Part shown: positions 40,599 through 49,894 of the stretch, piece by piece
Layout of the letters: each line of letters starts with the position of its first letter
How positions within the stretch are numbered: the stretch's first letter is position 1
Source: Phycicoccus sp. Soil748
GTDB lineage: Bacteria; Actinomycetota; Actinomycetes; Actinomycetales; Dermatophilaceae
DNA length: 64,000 bases
Assembly (NCBI RefSeq): GCF_001428025.1
Contig: NZ_LMSC01000012.1
Coordinates: forward strand, 140,547-204,546
Reading direction: 5' to 3'
Notes under the pieces: model-generated
The model's input: only the letters and a program-made list of their open reading frames with translations
Told to the model about the DNA's origin: nothing
Database searches by the model: none
Made by a program: the position numbers and the translations under genes

Positions 40599-41896
40599 CG
40601 ATCCTCAAGAGCAACCATCCCGACGCCGGCACCAGGTTGTCGATGGCCGAGATCCTCGACGCCGTGACCAGGGGCGAGGTGCCCCTGCGCTTCAGCGCGT
40701 ACGACGGCTCCCGCACAGGTCCCGACGACGCCGAGTTCGGCCTGCACCTGCGCACCCCGCGCGGGGCCAGCTACCTCGCGACCGCTCCCGGCGACCTCGG
40801 TATGGCGCGCGCCTACGTCGCGGGCGACCTCGAGCTGGTCGGTGTGCACCCCGGCGACCCCTACCCGCTGCTCGCGGCGCTGGGCGAGTTGCACTTCCAG
40901 GTCCCGTCCGCGAAGACCGCTGCCACCATTGCCCGTTCGCTCGGCATCGAGCTGCTCAAGCCGCCGCCGCCCCCGCCGCAGGAGACGCTCCCGCGCTGGC
41001 GCCGGGTGGCCGAGGGACTGCGCCACACGCGCACCCGCGACGCCGAGGCCATCCACCACCACTACGACGTCTCCAACGCCTTCTACGAGAAGGTGCTGGG
41101 CCCGTCGATGACCTACACGTGTGCGGCCTACCCGACGGAGTCGGCGACGCTGGAGGAGGCGCAGGAGTACAAGTACCGCCTGGTCTTCGACAAGCTGCGG
41201 CTCAAGGAGGGCGACCGGCTGCTCGACATCGGCTGCGGCTGGGGTGGCATGGTCCGCTACGCCGCCCGCCGGGGCGTCCACGTCATCGGCGCGACGCTGT
41301 CGGCGGAGCAGGCGTCCTGGGCGCGCGACGCCATCGAGCGCGAGGGACTGTCGCACCTCGCGGAGGTCCGGCACTCGGACTACCGCGACATCACCGAGAC
41401 CGGGTTCGACGCGGTGTCCTCGATCGGGCTCACCGAGCACATCGGCGTCCGCAACTACCCGTCGTACTTCCGGTTCATCGAGTCCAAGCTGCGTGAGGGG
41501 GGCCTGCTGCTCAACCACTGCATCACCCGGCCCGACAACAAGCGCACCTCGACCGGCGCCTTCATCGACCGCTACGTCTTCCCCGACGGCGAGCTGACCG
41601 GGTCGGGCGCGATCATCAGCGCCATCCAGGACATCGGCATGGAGGTGCGCCACGAGGAGAACCTGCGCGAGCACTACGCCCGCACGCTCTCCGGCTGGTG
41701 CGACAACCTGCGCGACAACTGGGACGCGTGCGTCGCCGAGGTCGGCGAGGCCACAGCGCGGGTGTGGGGCCTCTACATGGCCGGGTCGCAGCTCGGGTTC
41801 GAGCGCAACGTCGTGCAGCTGCACCAGGTGCTGGCAGTCAAGCTCGGCGACAAGGGCGCGGCCGGCCTGCCGCTGCGCCCCTGGTGGCAGGGCTGA
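40595..41896 (+). CDS. tmsB: SAM-dependent fatty-acid methyltransferase (TmsB/BfaB type)
   Basis: 433 aa, cyclopropane-fatty-acid synthase family. N-terminal domain to about 165; SAM site LLDIGCGWGGMVRYAARRG, HHHYDVSNAFYEKVLGPSMTYTCA, and SSIGLTEHIGVRNYPSYF. It methylates the double bond of phospholipid oleate at C10 to give the methylene product that TmsA reduces. GTG 40595 overlaps the tmsA stop. A VOC gene follows with a 1-bp overlap, perhaps in the same operon. Confidence 0.87.
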   Translation: MTILKSNHPDAGTRLSMAEILDAVTRGEVPLRFSAYDGSRTGPDDAEFGLHLRTPRGASYLATAPGDLGMARAYVAGDLELVGVHPGDPYPLLAALGELHFQVPSAKTAATIARSLGIELLKPPPPPPQETLPRWRRVAEGLRHTRTRDAEAIHHHYDVSNAFYEKVLGPSMTYTCAAYPTESATLEEAQEYKYRLVFDKLRLKEGDRLLDIGCGWGGMVRYAARRGVHVIGATLSAEQASWARDAIEREGLSHLAEVRHSDYRDITETGFDAVSSIGLTEHIGVRNYPSYFRFIESKLREGGLLLNHCITRPDNKRTSTGAFIDRYVFPDGELTGSGAIISAIQDIGMEVRHEENLREHYARTLSGWCDNLRDNWDACVAEVGEATARVWGLYMAGSQLGFERNVVQLHQVLAVKLGDKGAAGLPLRPWWQG

Positions 41897-42315
41897 TGGA
41901 CCAGCGGCTCTCGCTGGTCACCCTCGGCGTGCGCGACCTCGCGCGCGCCGAGGCGTTCTACTCGGCCCTGGGTTGGCAGCGCGGCAACGAGGACGAGGAG
42001 GTCGCGTTCTACCAGTGCGGCGGCCTGGTCGTCGCCCTGTGGGACCGGGCGTCGCTGGCCGAGGACTCGGTGGTCACCGACTCCGGGGGGTGGGGCGGGG
42101 TGACGCTCGCCCTCAACGTCGGCGGCCCGGGCGAGGTGGACGCGCTGCTCGAGGAGGCGCGCGCCGCCGGCGCCACCATCGGGCGTGCCGGTGCCGAGAC
42201 GGCTTGGGGCGGCTACTCGGGCATCTTCGTCGACCCGGATGGCCACCCGTGGGAGGTCGCCCACAACCCGTTCTGGACGGTCACCGACGACGGTCGGACC
42301 TTGTTGCGCGGCTGA
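41896..42315 (+). CDS. VOC-family (glyoxalase-like) protein
   Basis: 139 aa. Two beta-alpha-beta-beta-beta units: LVTLGVRDLARAEAFYSALGW and a closing GGYSGIFVDPDGHPWEVAHNP, the usual vicinal-oxygen-chelate pattern with a C-terminal Glu metal ligand. Substrate unknown. The ATG shares one base with the tmsB stop (TGATG). Being last in the unit, it may be an unrelated passenger. Confidence 0.87.
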   Translation: MDQRLSLVTLGVRDLARAEAFYSALGWQRGNEDEEVAFYQCGGLVVALWDRASLAEDSVVTDSGGWGGVTLALNVGGPGEVDALLEEARAAGATIGRAGAETAWGGYSGIFVDPDGHPWEVAHNPFWTVTDDGRTLLRG

Positions 42316-42366
42316 GGAACTCGGGGTTTCAGGGCCGCGGTGCTCAGGGTTGCAGTGCGAGGGGAC

Positions 42367-44283
42367 TCAGGCCACGGGCTCGAGTAGCTCGGTGCCCAGC
42401 CACTCCTGCGGGATGCCGAACGCATCGACGAGTGTCTGCGCGTGTGGGCGCAGGACGGCGCAGAGGTCGTTGACCGCCGCGGTGACCTGCTTGCTGCGGG
42501 CCGGGGTGATCCGGCCGTGCTCGAGGTACCAGCCCTTCTCGGCCTCGATCGTCGACAGCGCGTAGAGGTCGCACACGGTGCCGAGCATCGCCGCGGCCGC
42601 CTGGTCGGTGCATTCGTCGATGGCCGCCACGAACGCCTCGAGGACGGTCCGGTCCACGTGGGCCCGGGCCGCCTCGACGACGTGGTCCTGGGCGTCGTTG
42701 AACACGGCGAAGGCGTCGGCGCCCGGCTTGCCGGCTGCCCGCAGCCGACGCGCGAGCGTCTCGAGCAGGTGCTTCTCTCGGTCCTCGAACAGGTCGAGCT
42801 GCCACCCGCGGTCGGTCGGTCCCTTCTCGCTGTCGCGCCCCGGTGCCGCCGCGATGAGCCGCTGGACGAGGCCACGTGCCGCGGTCCGCTCGATGACCAC
42901 GCCGGTCAGCTGTCGCGCCCCGAACCGCACCATGCCGAGCGTGTCGAGGTTGCCGAAGGTGTCGCGGTAGTCGGTCAGCAGCCCCTTGGCGACGAGCTGC
43001 AGCAGGACGGTGTTGTCGCCCTCGAACGTCGTGAACACGTCGGTGTCGGCCTTGAGCGACGGGAGCCGGTTGACCGCAAGGTATCCCGCGCCGCCGCAGG
43101 CCTCACGGCACATCTGGATCGTCGTGGTGGCGTGAGTCGTGGCGACCGCCTTGATGCCGGCAGCGCGCGCCTCGAGCTCGCGCTGGCGGTGCTCGTCGGC
43201 GTCGTCGCCCTGGGTCTGGACGTCGTGCATCAGCGAGACCAGATCGTTCTGGGCCAGCTGCAGTGCGTAGGAGCGCGCGAGCGCCGGCAGCAGCTTGCGC
43301 TGGTGGGTGCGGTAGTCCAGCAGCACGACCTCCTCGTCGGTCCCGGGCGGCGCGAACTGGCGCCGGTGCCCGGCATACGTGACGGCCAGGGCCAGCGCGG
43401 TACGGGTGGCGGAGCCGGCCGCTCCGGCGACGCTCACCCGCCCGCGGACGAGCGTGCCGAGCATCGTGAAGAACCGACGGGTCGGGTTGTCGATGGGGGA
43501 GGTGTAGCGGCCCTGGTCGTCAAGGTTGCCGTAGCGGCCCAGCAGGTTGGTCCGCGGCACCCGGACGTGGTCGAACGACAGCCGCCCGTTGTCGACGCCC
43601 GCCAGCCCCGCCTTCGCGCCGCAGTCGCCGATCGTGACGCCCGGCATCGGGGCGCCCTCCTCGTCACGGATGGTTACGAGGACGCAGTGCACGCCATGGC
43701 TCTCCCCGCCGGTCACCAGCTGGGCGAACACCGCCGCGAGGCGCCCGTCCCTGGCCGCGCCGCCGATGTAGTCCTTGCGGCTGCGCAGGTCCGGCGTGTG
43801 CACGACCAGCTCGTCGGTCTCGGGGTCGTACGTCGCGGTCGTGCCGAGCGACTGGACGTCCGAGCCGTGCCCGGTCTCGGTCATCGCGAAGCAGCCGGGG
43901 AGCGTCGCGTCGATGATGCGCGGCAGGTACTCCGCGTGGTGGGCAGCGGTGCCGAGGTTCGCCACCGCGCCCCCGAACAGGCCCCAGTGCACACCCGCCT
44001 TGACCATGACGGAGAGGTCGGCGTGGCCGAGCATCTCGAACGCCGTGACCGACCCACCCAGGTCACCGTTCCCGCCCACCTCGGGGGCGAAGCCGCGAGC
44101 GGGGTGGCCGGTGGCGGCGATCTTCTGCACCTGCTCCGCGACGCGGGCGCGGTACTCCTCCATCGTGAGCTCCTCACGAGGAGCCGCGAAGTCAGCGGGG
44201 GACAGGTCGGTGCGCGCCTCCTCCCGGATGTGGGCCCAGCGGCCGTCGAGGACGTGGCGCAGCTCGGTGGCGAGGTCGGTCAT
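42367..44283 (-). CDS. fadE5: Acyl-CoA dehydrogenase (FadE5-like)
   Basis: 638 aa, longer than classical acyl-CoA dehydrogenases and close to mycobacterial FadE5/acyl-CoA oxidase-like forms. Motifs: FAMTETGHGSDVQSL, GGAGYLAVNRLPSLKADTDV, TTFEGDNTVLLQLVAKGLL with the candidate catalytic base. It introduces the alpha-beta double bond in acyl-CoA. It overlaps the tetR gene upstream by 4 bp and sits across from fadA2-fabG4-htdX, the same set as Rv0241c-Rv0244c in M. tuberculosis. Confidence 0.92.
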   Translation of the reverse strand: MTDLATELRHVLDGRWAHIREEARTDLSPADFAAPREELTMEEYRARVAEQVQKIAATGHPARGFAPEVGGNGDLGGSVTAFEMLGHADLSVMVKAGVHWGLFGGAVANLGTAAHHAEYLPRIIDATLPGCFAMTETGHGSDVQSLGTTATYDPETDELVVHTPDLRSRKDYIGGAARDGRLAAVFAQLVTGGESHGVHCVLVTIRDEEGAPMPGVTIGDCGAKAGLAGVDNGRLSFDHVRVPRTNLLGRYGNLDDQGRYTSPIDNPTRRFFTMLGTLVRGRVSVAGAAGSATRTALALAVTYAGHRRQFAPPGTDEEVVLLDYRTHQRKLLPALARSYALQLAQNDLVSLMHDVQTQGDDADEHRQRELEARAAGIKAVATTHATTTIQMCREACGGAGYLAVNRLPSLKADTDVFTTFEGDNTVLLQLVAKGLLTDYRDTFGNLDTLGMVRFGARQLTGVVIERTAARGLVQRLIAAAPGRDSEKGPTDRGWQLDLFEDREKHLLETLARRLRAAGKPGADAFAVFNDAQDHVVEAARAHVDRTVLEAFVAAIDECTDQAAAAMLGTVCDLYALSTIEAEKGWYLEHGRITPARSKQVTAAVNDLCAVLRPHAQTLVDAFGIPQEWLGTELLEPVA

Positions 44284-44942
44284 CGTTGCTCCTGCGGGGT
44301 CCAGGCGGACGCGAGTCCGCTCCAGGCGAGGTTGGTGAGGTGGTCGGTCAGCTCTTCCCGGGGCATCGGTCCCGGGCTGGAGAGCCACTGGTCGGCAGCG
44401 GCGCGGACCATGCCGACGAGGCCGGCGGCCCACACGCTCGCAGCGCGCGGGTCGCGGCCGGCGGCCAGCAGCGCCTCGTCCAGCACGGTGGCCAACCGTG
44501 CTGCGATGTGGCTCGTCACCGGGCCCGCCGGGTCCCCGCTCGACGGCGCGTCCAGCAGGGGAGCGGTGACGACGAAGCGGTAGACCTCCGGGTCGCGCTC
44601 GACCAGCCGAAGGTAGGAGTCGATGGCTGCGGCGATGAGGGCCCGGGGGGAGACGTCGACGTCGGCCAGGTCCGCACCACTCGACACGCCGAGGGCCCGC
44701 TGGAGGTCCCGGAGGATGCGGGCGTCCACGCTCTCGGACACCGCGGCGTACAGCCCGGCACGGTCGGTGAAGTGGCGGTAGAAGACCGTCTTCGAGGTGC
44801 CGGCCACGGCAGCGATGTCGTCCATGCCCACGCCGGCACCGTGCTGGCGGATGGCGCGCAGCGTGGCCTCGACGAGCTCTCGTCGCCTGGTGGCCCGGTG
44901 CTCGTCCCAGCGGGTGCTGCGGCCGTCGGTGATGGTGCCCAC
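44280..44942 (-). CDS. TetR-family transcriptional regulator
   Basis: 220 aa. The N-terminal helix-turn-helix (about 18-65: TLRAIRQHGAGVGMDDIAAVAG, SKTVFYRHFTDRAGLYAAV) is canonical; the C-terminal ligand domain is FadR/KstR-like in size. A perfect 11-bp inverted repeat in its promoter is the likely operator. It is translated with fadE5 (ATGA overlap) and divergent from fadA2, so it probably represses both arms; an acyl-CoA inducer is an inference. Confidence 0.92.
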   Translation of the reverse strand: MGTITDGRSTRWDEHRATRRRELVEATLRAIRQHGAGVGMDDIAAVAGTSKTVFYRHFTDRAGLYAAVSESVDARILRDLQRALGVSSGADLADVDVSPRALIAAAIDSYLRLVERDPEVYRFVVTAPLLDAPSSGDPAGPVTSHIAARLATVLDEALLAAGRDPRAASVWAAGLVGMVRAAADQWLSSPGPMPREELTDHLTNLAWSGLASAWTPQEQR

Positions 44943-44952
44943 GTCCGGGACC

Positions 44953-44979
44953 GTAGCAGGTACGAGGGGTACCTGCTAC
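44953..44979. promoter_or_regulatory. TetR operator between tetR-fadE5 and fadA2
   Basis: Arms GTAGCAGGTAC (44953-44963) and GTACCTGCTAC (44969-44979) with spacer GAGGG. It lies 11 bp before the tetR start and 40 bp before the fadA2 start. Confidence 0.8.
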
Positions 44980-45018
44980 CGTCCGTAGCCAGTAATCGAG
45001 TCGACCCCAGGAGCATCC

Positions 45019-46308
45019 GTGGCCACCACCGCGCCCCGCCGCGCCGCCGTCATCGGCGGCAACCGCATCCCCTTCGCCCGCGCCAACGGCGCGTACGCGA
45101 AGGCCTCCAACCAGGACATGCTCACCGCGGCACTCGAGGGGCTCGTCGCCCGCCACGGCCTCGCCGGGGAGCACGTGGGGGAGGTGGCTGCCGGCGCGGT
45201 CCTCAAGCACAGCCGCGACTTCAACCTGACTCGCGAGTCGGTCCTGGGCTCCAGCCTCGCCGCCACCACCCCGGCGTACGACGTGCAGCAGGCGTGCGGC
45301 ACCGGGCTGGAGGCGGCAGTCCTCGTCGCCAACAAGATCGCCCTCGGCCAGGTCGAGTCCGGCATCGCGGGGGGCACCGACACCGCGTCCGACGCCCCGA
45401 TCGCCGTCCACGAGGGCCTGCGCCAGGCGCTGCTGTCGCTCAACCGGGCCAAGACCCCGGCGCAACGGCTCAAGGCGGTCTCGAGGCTGCGTCCCGGCCA
45501 GCTCGTCCCGGAGGTGCCGCGCAACGTCGAGCCGCGGACGGGCCTGTCGATGGGCGAGCACATGGCCCAGACGGCGGCGCAGTGGGGCGTCACCCGCGAG
45601 GCGCAGGACGAGCTCGCGGTCGAGAGCCACCGCAACCTCGCCGCCGCCTACGACCGCGGCTTCTTCGACGACCTGGTCACGCCCTACCTCGGACTCACCC
45701 GTGACCAGAACCTGCGCCCCGACTCCTCGGTCGACAAGCTCTCCAAGCTCAAGCCGGTCTTCGGCCGTGGGGACGACGCCACGATGACGGCTGCCAACTC
45801 CACCCCGCTCACCGACGGCGCCTCCGTGGTGCTGCTCGGCAGCGACGAGTGGGCCGCCGAGCGCGGCCTGCCGGTGCTGGCCCACGTCGTCGACGCGCAG
45901 ACCGCGGCCGTCGACTACGTCACGGGTCACGAGGGCCTGCTGATGGCCCCCGCATACGCCCTGCCTCACCTGCTCGAGCGCCAGGGGATGAAGCTGCAGG
46001 ACTTCGACCTGGTGGAGATCCACGAGGCGTTCGCGGCCACGGTCCTGTGCACCCTGGCCGCCTGGGAGAGCGAGTCGTTCTGCCGCGACCGCCTCGGCCT
46101 CGACGCCCCCGTGGGGGCGCTCGACCGGAGTCGCCTCAGCGTCAACGGGTCCTCCCTCGCGGCTGGGCACCCCTTCGCCGCCACCGGGGGACGGATCGTT
46201 GCTTCGTTGGCAAAGGCGTTGCACGAGAAGGGATCCGGCGCGCGTGGCCTGATCTCGATCTGCGCTGCCGGTGGCCAGGGCGTCATGGCGATCCTCGAGG
46301 CCGCGTGA
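45019..46308 (+). CDS. fadA2: Acetyl-CoA C-acyltransferase (thiolase, FadA2-like)
   Basis: 429 aa thiolase. The active-site Cys is in QQACGTGLEA (about residue 94), the His in GHPFAATGG and the second Cys in CAAGGQG; the NEAFA-like loop reads HEAFA. It splits 3-ketoacyl-CoA with CoA, the last beta-oxidation step, or runs in reverse. GTG start. The stop shares one base with fabG4 (TGATG), and htdX follows, forming an operon opposite fadE5. Confidence 0.94.
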   Translation: MATTAPRRAAVIGGNRIPFARANGAYAKASNQDMLTAALEGLVARHGLAGEHVGEVAAGAVLKHSRDFNLTRESVLGSSLAATTPAYDVQQACGTGLEAAVLVANKIALGQVESGIAGGTDTASDAPIAVHEGLRQALLSLNRAKTPAQRLKAVSRLRPGQLVPEVPRNVEPRTGLSMGEHMAQTAAQWGVTREAQDELAVESHRNLAAAYDRGFFDDLVTPYLGLTRDQNLRPDSSVDKLSKLKPVFGRGDDATMTAANSTPLTDGASVVLLGSDEWAAERGLPVLAHVVDAQTAAVDYVTGHEGLLMAPAYALPHLLERQGMKLQDFDLVEIHEAFAATVLCTLAAWESESFCRDRLGLDAPVGALDRSRLSVNGSSLAAGHPFAATGGRIVASLAKALHEKGSGARGLISICAAGGQGVMAILEAA

Positions 46309-47651
46309 TGGCCGGCGCCTACGCTGGTTTCGTCAACAGCGCCGTCGGCGCACGGCTCGCAGCGCAGCTCGGGCTGCCTCGCCCCGTGCGGCTGCGCCGG
46401 TACTCCGCGGACGCACCGCTCGTCGACAGCCCCGTCGTCGTGGCCGGGCTCTCGGAGGCGCCGGTGGCGGCTCGCGCGCGTGCGCTGCTCACCGGGGAGG
46501 GTGTCGAGGTCGTCGCCTCGGTGCCGGAGGGTGCCAAGGTCGGAGCCGTCGTGCTCGACCTCACGGCCGTCCGTGAGCCGGCCGACCTGTCCCTGGTGCG
46601 CGATGTCCTCGGCCCGGCGGTCAAGGCCCTCCGGCCCTCGGGTCGCGTGGTGCTCGTCGGTGCCGCCCCCGCCGAGGCGTCGACGGTTGTCCAGGCTGCG
46701 GCACGGCGTGCGCTCGAGGGCATCAGCCGGTCGGTGGGCAAGGAGCTGCGTGCCGGGGCGACGGCCAACCTGATCCTCGTGGCCCGGGGCGCGGAGGACC
46801 ATGCCGACGCCACCCTGCGGTTCCTCCTCTCTGGCCGGGCTGCCTACGTCGACGGGCAGGTGGTGCGGGTCGGGGCAGGCGCGCCCACGGAGCCCGCCGA
46901 CTGGAGCCTCCCGCTGGCGGGGAAGGTCGCCGTGGTGACCGGGGCGGCGCGCGGTATCGGTGCCTCGATCGCCCAGGTGCTCGCCCGTGACGGTGCCCGC
47001 GTGGTCTGCGTGGACATCCCGGCAGCCGGTGAGGCGTTGGCGCGCACGGCCAACCGCGTCGGTGGCACCGCGCTGCAGGTCGACGTCACGGCGCCGGACG
47101 CCGGGCAGCGGATCCTCGACCACGCCACCACCCGCCACGGCGGGCTCGACATCGTCGTCCACAACGCCGGCATCACTCGCGACAAGCTCCTCGCCAACAT
47201 GGACGAGTCGCGCTGGGCCTCGGTGCTCGACGTCAACCTCGGGTCGATCCTGCGCATGAACGAGGTGCTCCTGGCCGACGGTGGGCTCCGCGACGGCGGC
47301 CACGTCGTCCTCGTCTCCTCGATCGCGGGCATAGCCGGCAACCGGGGCCAGACCAACTACGCAGCGTCCAAGGCGGGCGTCATCGGGCTCGTCGACGCCC
47401 TGTCGACCGATGAAGACCTGCGCCGACGCCGCATCACGGTCAACGCGGTGGCACCGGGGTTCATCGAGACGGAGATGACGGCCAAGGTGCCGTTCGCGAC
47501 CCGCGAGGTGGGTCGCCTGCTCAACTCGCTGAGCCAGGGTGGGCTGCCCGTGGACGTCGCGGAGACCATCGCGTGGTTCAGCCAGGACGCCAACGCCGGA
47601 GTGACCGGCAACGTCGTCCGGGTCTGCGGCCAGAGCCTGCTGGGAGCCTGA
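46308..47651 (+). CDS. fabG4: High-molecular-weight 3-oxoacyl-(ACP/CoA) reductase (FabG4-like)
   Basis: 447 aa, twice the usual FabG size. The C-terminal half (about 205-447) is an active SDR: TGAARGIG, NAGITRDKLLANMD, SSIAGIAGNRGQTNYAASK. The N-terminal half is a degenerate flavodoxin/Rossmann-like domain without the cofactor loop, as in mycobacterial FabG4 (Rv0242c). It reduces 3-oxoacyl groups, probably on CoA in this setting. Overlaps fadA2 by one base; htdX starts one base after its stop. Confidence 0.93.
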   Translation: MAGAYAGFVNSAVGARLAAQLGLPRPVRLRRYSADAPLVDSPVVVAGLSEAPVAARARALLTGEGVEVVASVPEGAKVGAVVLDLTAVREPADLSLVRDVLGPAVKALRPSGRVVLVGAAPAEASTVVQAAARRALEGISRSVGKELRAGATANLILVARGAEDHADATLRFLLSGRAAYVDGQVVRVGAGAPTEPADWSLPLAGKVAVVTGAARGIGASIAQVLARDGARVVCVDIPAAGEALARTANRVGGTALQVDVTAPDAGQRILDHATTRHGGLDIVVHNAGITRDKLLANMDESRWASVLDVNLGSILRMNEVLLADGGLRDGGHVVLVSSIAGIAGNRGQTNYAASKAGVIGLVDALSTDEDLRRRRITVNAVAPGFIETEMTAKVPFATREVGRLLNSLSQGGLPVDVAETIAWFSQDANAGVTGNVVRVCGQSLLGA

Positions 47652-47652
47652 G

Positions 47653-48516
47653 GTGGAGCTGCGCGAGGTCGCGTCCGCGCCCTCCCTCGGACCGCTGTTC
47701 GCCCGAGCCGCGTTGTCGCAGAAGGGTCGTGGTGGCCAGCTACCCTCCCACGGCCTGCGGCTGGCCCGCCTCGAGGTCGACCGTTGGCGGCTGCTGGACT
47801 ACCAGCACCTGTGCCGGTTCACCGGGGGAGACGTCCTGCCGCACACCTACCCGCACGTCCTCGGGTTCCCGCTGCAGGTCGCGCTCATGGCCGACCGCGG
47901 CTTCCCCCTGGCGCTGCCGGGGCTCGTGCACCTCGAGAACCACATCACCGTCCACCGACGGCTGACCACTGCCGACCGGCTCGACATCGTCGTGCACGCC
48001 GCCGACCTCCGCCCGCACCCCAAGGGCACGCTCGTCGACCTGCTGACGGAGGTCGAGGTGGCTGGCGAGCGGGTGTGGGAGGGCCGCAGCACCTACCTGC
48101 GCCGCGGCCGCAGTGCGGCGGACGAGCAGGGTGCGGCTCCAGCCGGGGGCGCCGGCGCTCCGGACATGCCCGGGGGGCCGCCAGCAGGCCTCCTGCGGGT
48201 GCCGGAGGACCTGGGGCGCCGGTACGCAGCCGTGTCCGGGGACGTCAACCCGATCCACCTGCACGCCCTGACCGCCAGGACGATGGGCTTCCCCCGCGCC
48301 ATCGCCCACGGCATGTGGAGCGCAGCGCGGACCCTGGCGGCGCTCGGTCCACGCGCCGACGGGCCGTCCTCGTCGTCGGTGTGGTTCCGCAAGCCCGTGC
48401 TGCTGCCCTCGACGGTCGAGCTCCTGGTCCACGACTCGCCCCACCGGGCGGTCGCGGGCCTGGTGTCCGGGCGGGACGAGCGGCGCGAGCACCTCGTCCT
48501 CGAGCTACATACCTGA
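47653..48516 (+). CDS. htdX: MaoC-like 3-hydroxyacyl dehydratase (HtdX-like)
   Basis: 287 aa, double hot-dog. The hydratase-2 signature is in YAAVSGDVNPIHLHALTA (Asp-His pair), followed by FPRAIAHGMWSAA. It hydrates or dehydrates enoyl/3-hydroxyacyl thioesters and completes the set with fadE5, fadA2 and fabG4. Residues about 155-185 are a Gly/Ala/Pro linker between the two halves. GTG start one base after fabG4. A terminator follows immediately. Confidence 0.9.
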   Translation: MELREVASAPSLGPLFARAALSQKGRGGQLPSHGLRLARLEVDRWRLLDYQHLCRFTGGDVLPHTYPHVLGFPLQVALMADRGFPLALPGLVHLENHITVHRRLTTADRLDIVVHAADLRPHPKGTLVDLLTEVEVAGERVWEGRSTYLRRGRSAADEQGAAPAGGAGAPDMPGGPPAGLLRVPEDLGRRYAAVSGDVNPIHLHALTARTMGFPRAIAHGMWSAARTLAALGPRADGPSSSSVWFRKPVLLPSTVELLVHDSPHRAVAGLVSGRDERREHLVLELHT

Positions 48517-48523
48517 GTCGCTC

Positions 48524-48568
48524 GTGAGCGCCTCCGCAGCGGCTTTTTGCCGCCGCGGAGGCGCTCAC
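48524..48568 (+). terminator. Strong terminator of the fadA2-fabG4-htdX operon
   Basis: Arms GTGAGCGCCTCCGC and GCGGAGGCGCTCAC, an inner GCGGC/GCCGC stem and a TTTTT loop. It ends 14 bp before the next gene start. The outer GTGAGCGC resembles the dispersed repeat at 1345 and 54716. Confidence 0.8.
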
Positions 48569-48582
48569 CTATCGTCGGCGGG

Positions 48583-49803
48583 ATGCAGTCCTCCGCCGAA
48601 CACCCGCCGCAGTCCTGGCCGGCACGGGTCCTGGACGAGGTGAGCGGGTGGGTCCGCACGGCGGGTCATGCGTTCCGCCACGCGGGTCCCCAGCGCGACG
48701 CAGCCCTGCTCATGGGCAAGGCCGCGCTGGCAACGGTGCTCGCCTGGCAGTTCGCCGTCCGCGTCCTCGACAGCCCCAACCCCTTCTACGCCCCGATGGC
48801 CGCCCTCCTCGTCGTCGACCGCACGATGGTCCGCTCGATCGGCGCCAGCGCCCAGCGCGTCGTGGCCGTCATCGTGGGGATGAGTGCCGCGTGGCTGGTC
48901 GGGTCGGTGGTCGGCGTGCACTGGTGGTCGATGCTGCCGGTGCTCTACCTCGCCCTGCTCATCGCACGCTGGCGTCGACTCGGTGACCACGGCATCCAGG
49001 TGCCGACCATGGTGCTGCTGTCGCTGCTCACGGTCGGCGGCACCGACATGGAGTTCACCTACCTCACCATCGTCGAGACCCTCGCCGGCGGCGTCATCGG
49101 GGTGCTGACCAACGCGGTCGTCCTCGCGCCCCTGCACGTGCAGCAGCCCCGCGAGCAGATCAAGACCCTGACGGCGCGGGTGTGCAAGCTGCTCAACGAC
49201 ATCGCGGCCGGGCTGCGCGAGGGCTGGGACGGTGACGACGCGCGGGAGTGGTATGACACGAGCACCGAGCTGATCCACCTCGCACCCGACATCCAGGCCG
49301 AGATCGAGACCGGCCGGGAGAGCCTGCGGTTCAACCCCAGGGACAACCTCCGCGGGCTCCAGATCGACTGGACGGGATACGCCCAGGCCGTCGAGGCCGT
49401 CCGCCGCACCCAGTGGCAGGTCTCGGGCATCGCCCGCACCCTGGTCGACGCCGCCGACGAGGACGAGAGCCAGCCCTCGCCGACGCAGCAGTTCCTCGAG
49501 CGCTACGCCGAGGTCCTCGACAAGGTCGCCGGCGCCATCTCGCACTTCGGCCGCTCCGAGGACGTCGAACGCGAGGCCGTGTCCGACTACCTCGGCTCGG
49601 CCAGCAAGATCATCGATGACCTGGGTGCCCAGGTGCGTGAGGCCGAGCTCGAGGACCCCCGCGCGTGGCCGGCCTACGGCTCGCTGCTGCTCGACGCCCA
49701 GCGCCTCATCCGCGAGCTCCAGGTGCACGGCCAGCGGGCCGTCGTGCCCACCGACAGCGGACCGATCCGCAAGCCCGGGCGCAGGATCGTCGGCATACGC
49801 TGA
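48583..49803 (+). CDS. FUSC-family aromatic-acid-exporter-like membrane protein
   Basis: 406 aa. Five or so membrane helices in residues 45-185 (ALLMGKAALATVLAWQFAVRV, PFYAPMAALLVVDRTMVRSI, VVAVIVGMSAAWLVGSVVGV), then a long soluble helical region to the end, the ArAE/FUSC layout. These proteins export small acids or are linked to efflux; no membrane-fusion partner is adjacent. TATCGT lies 7 nt before the ATG, so the mRNA is probably leaderless. Confidence 0.85.
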   Translation: MQSSAEHPPQSWPARVLDEVSGWVRTAGHAFRHAGPQRDAALLMGKAALATVLAWQFAVRVLDSPNPFYAPMAALLVVDRTMVRSIGASAQRVVAVIVGMSAAWLVGSVVGVHWWSMLPVLYLALLIARWRRLGDHGIQVPTMVLLSLLTVGGTDMEFTYLTIVETLAGGVIGVLTNAVVLAPLHVQQPREQIKTLTARVCKLLNDIAAGLREGWDGDDAREWYDTSTELIHLAPDIQAEIETGRESLRFNPRDNLRGLQIDWTGYAQAVEAVRRTQWQVSGIARTLVDAADEDESQPSPTQQFLERYAEVLDKVAGAISHFGRSEDVEREAVSDYLGSASKIIDDLGAQVREAELEDPRAWPAYGSLLLDAQRLIRELQVHGQRAVVPTDSGPIRKPGRRIVGIR

Positions 49804-49894
49804 TCCGCACTGCCGCCCGTGGTGACGGGCGATGAGTTCTGCTCCCGGTCCGGGTCAGAGCCTTCACACACACCCACACCTGCCGGAGGCCGCC

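Noticed and set aside
48524-48568. Operator for the FUSC gene
   Set aside because: The long GC stem with a T-loop is better explained as the terminator of the htdX operon; it ends just before the FUSC -10.
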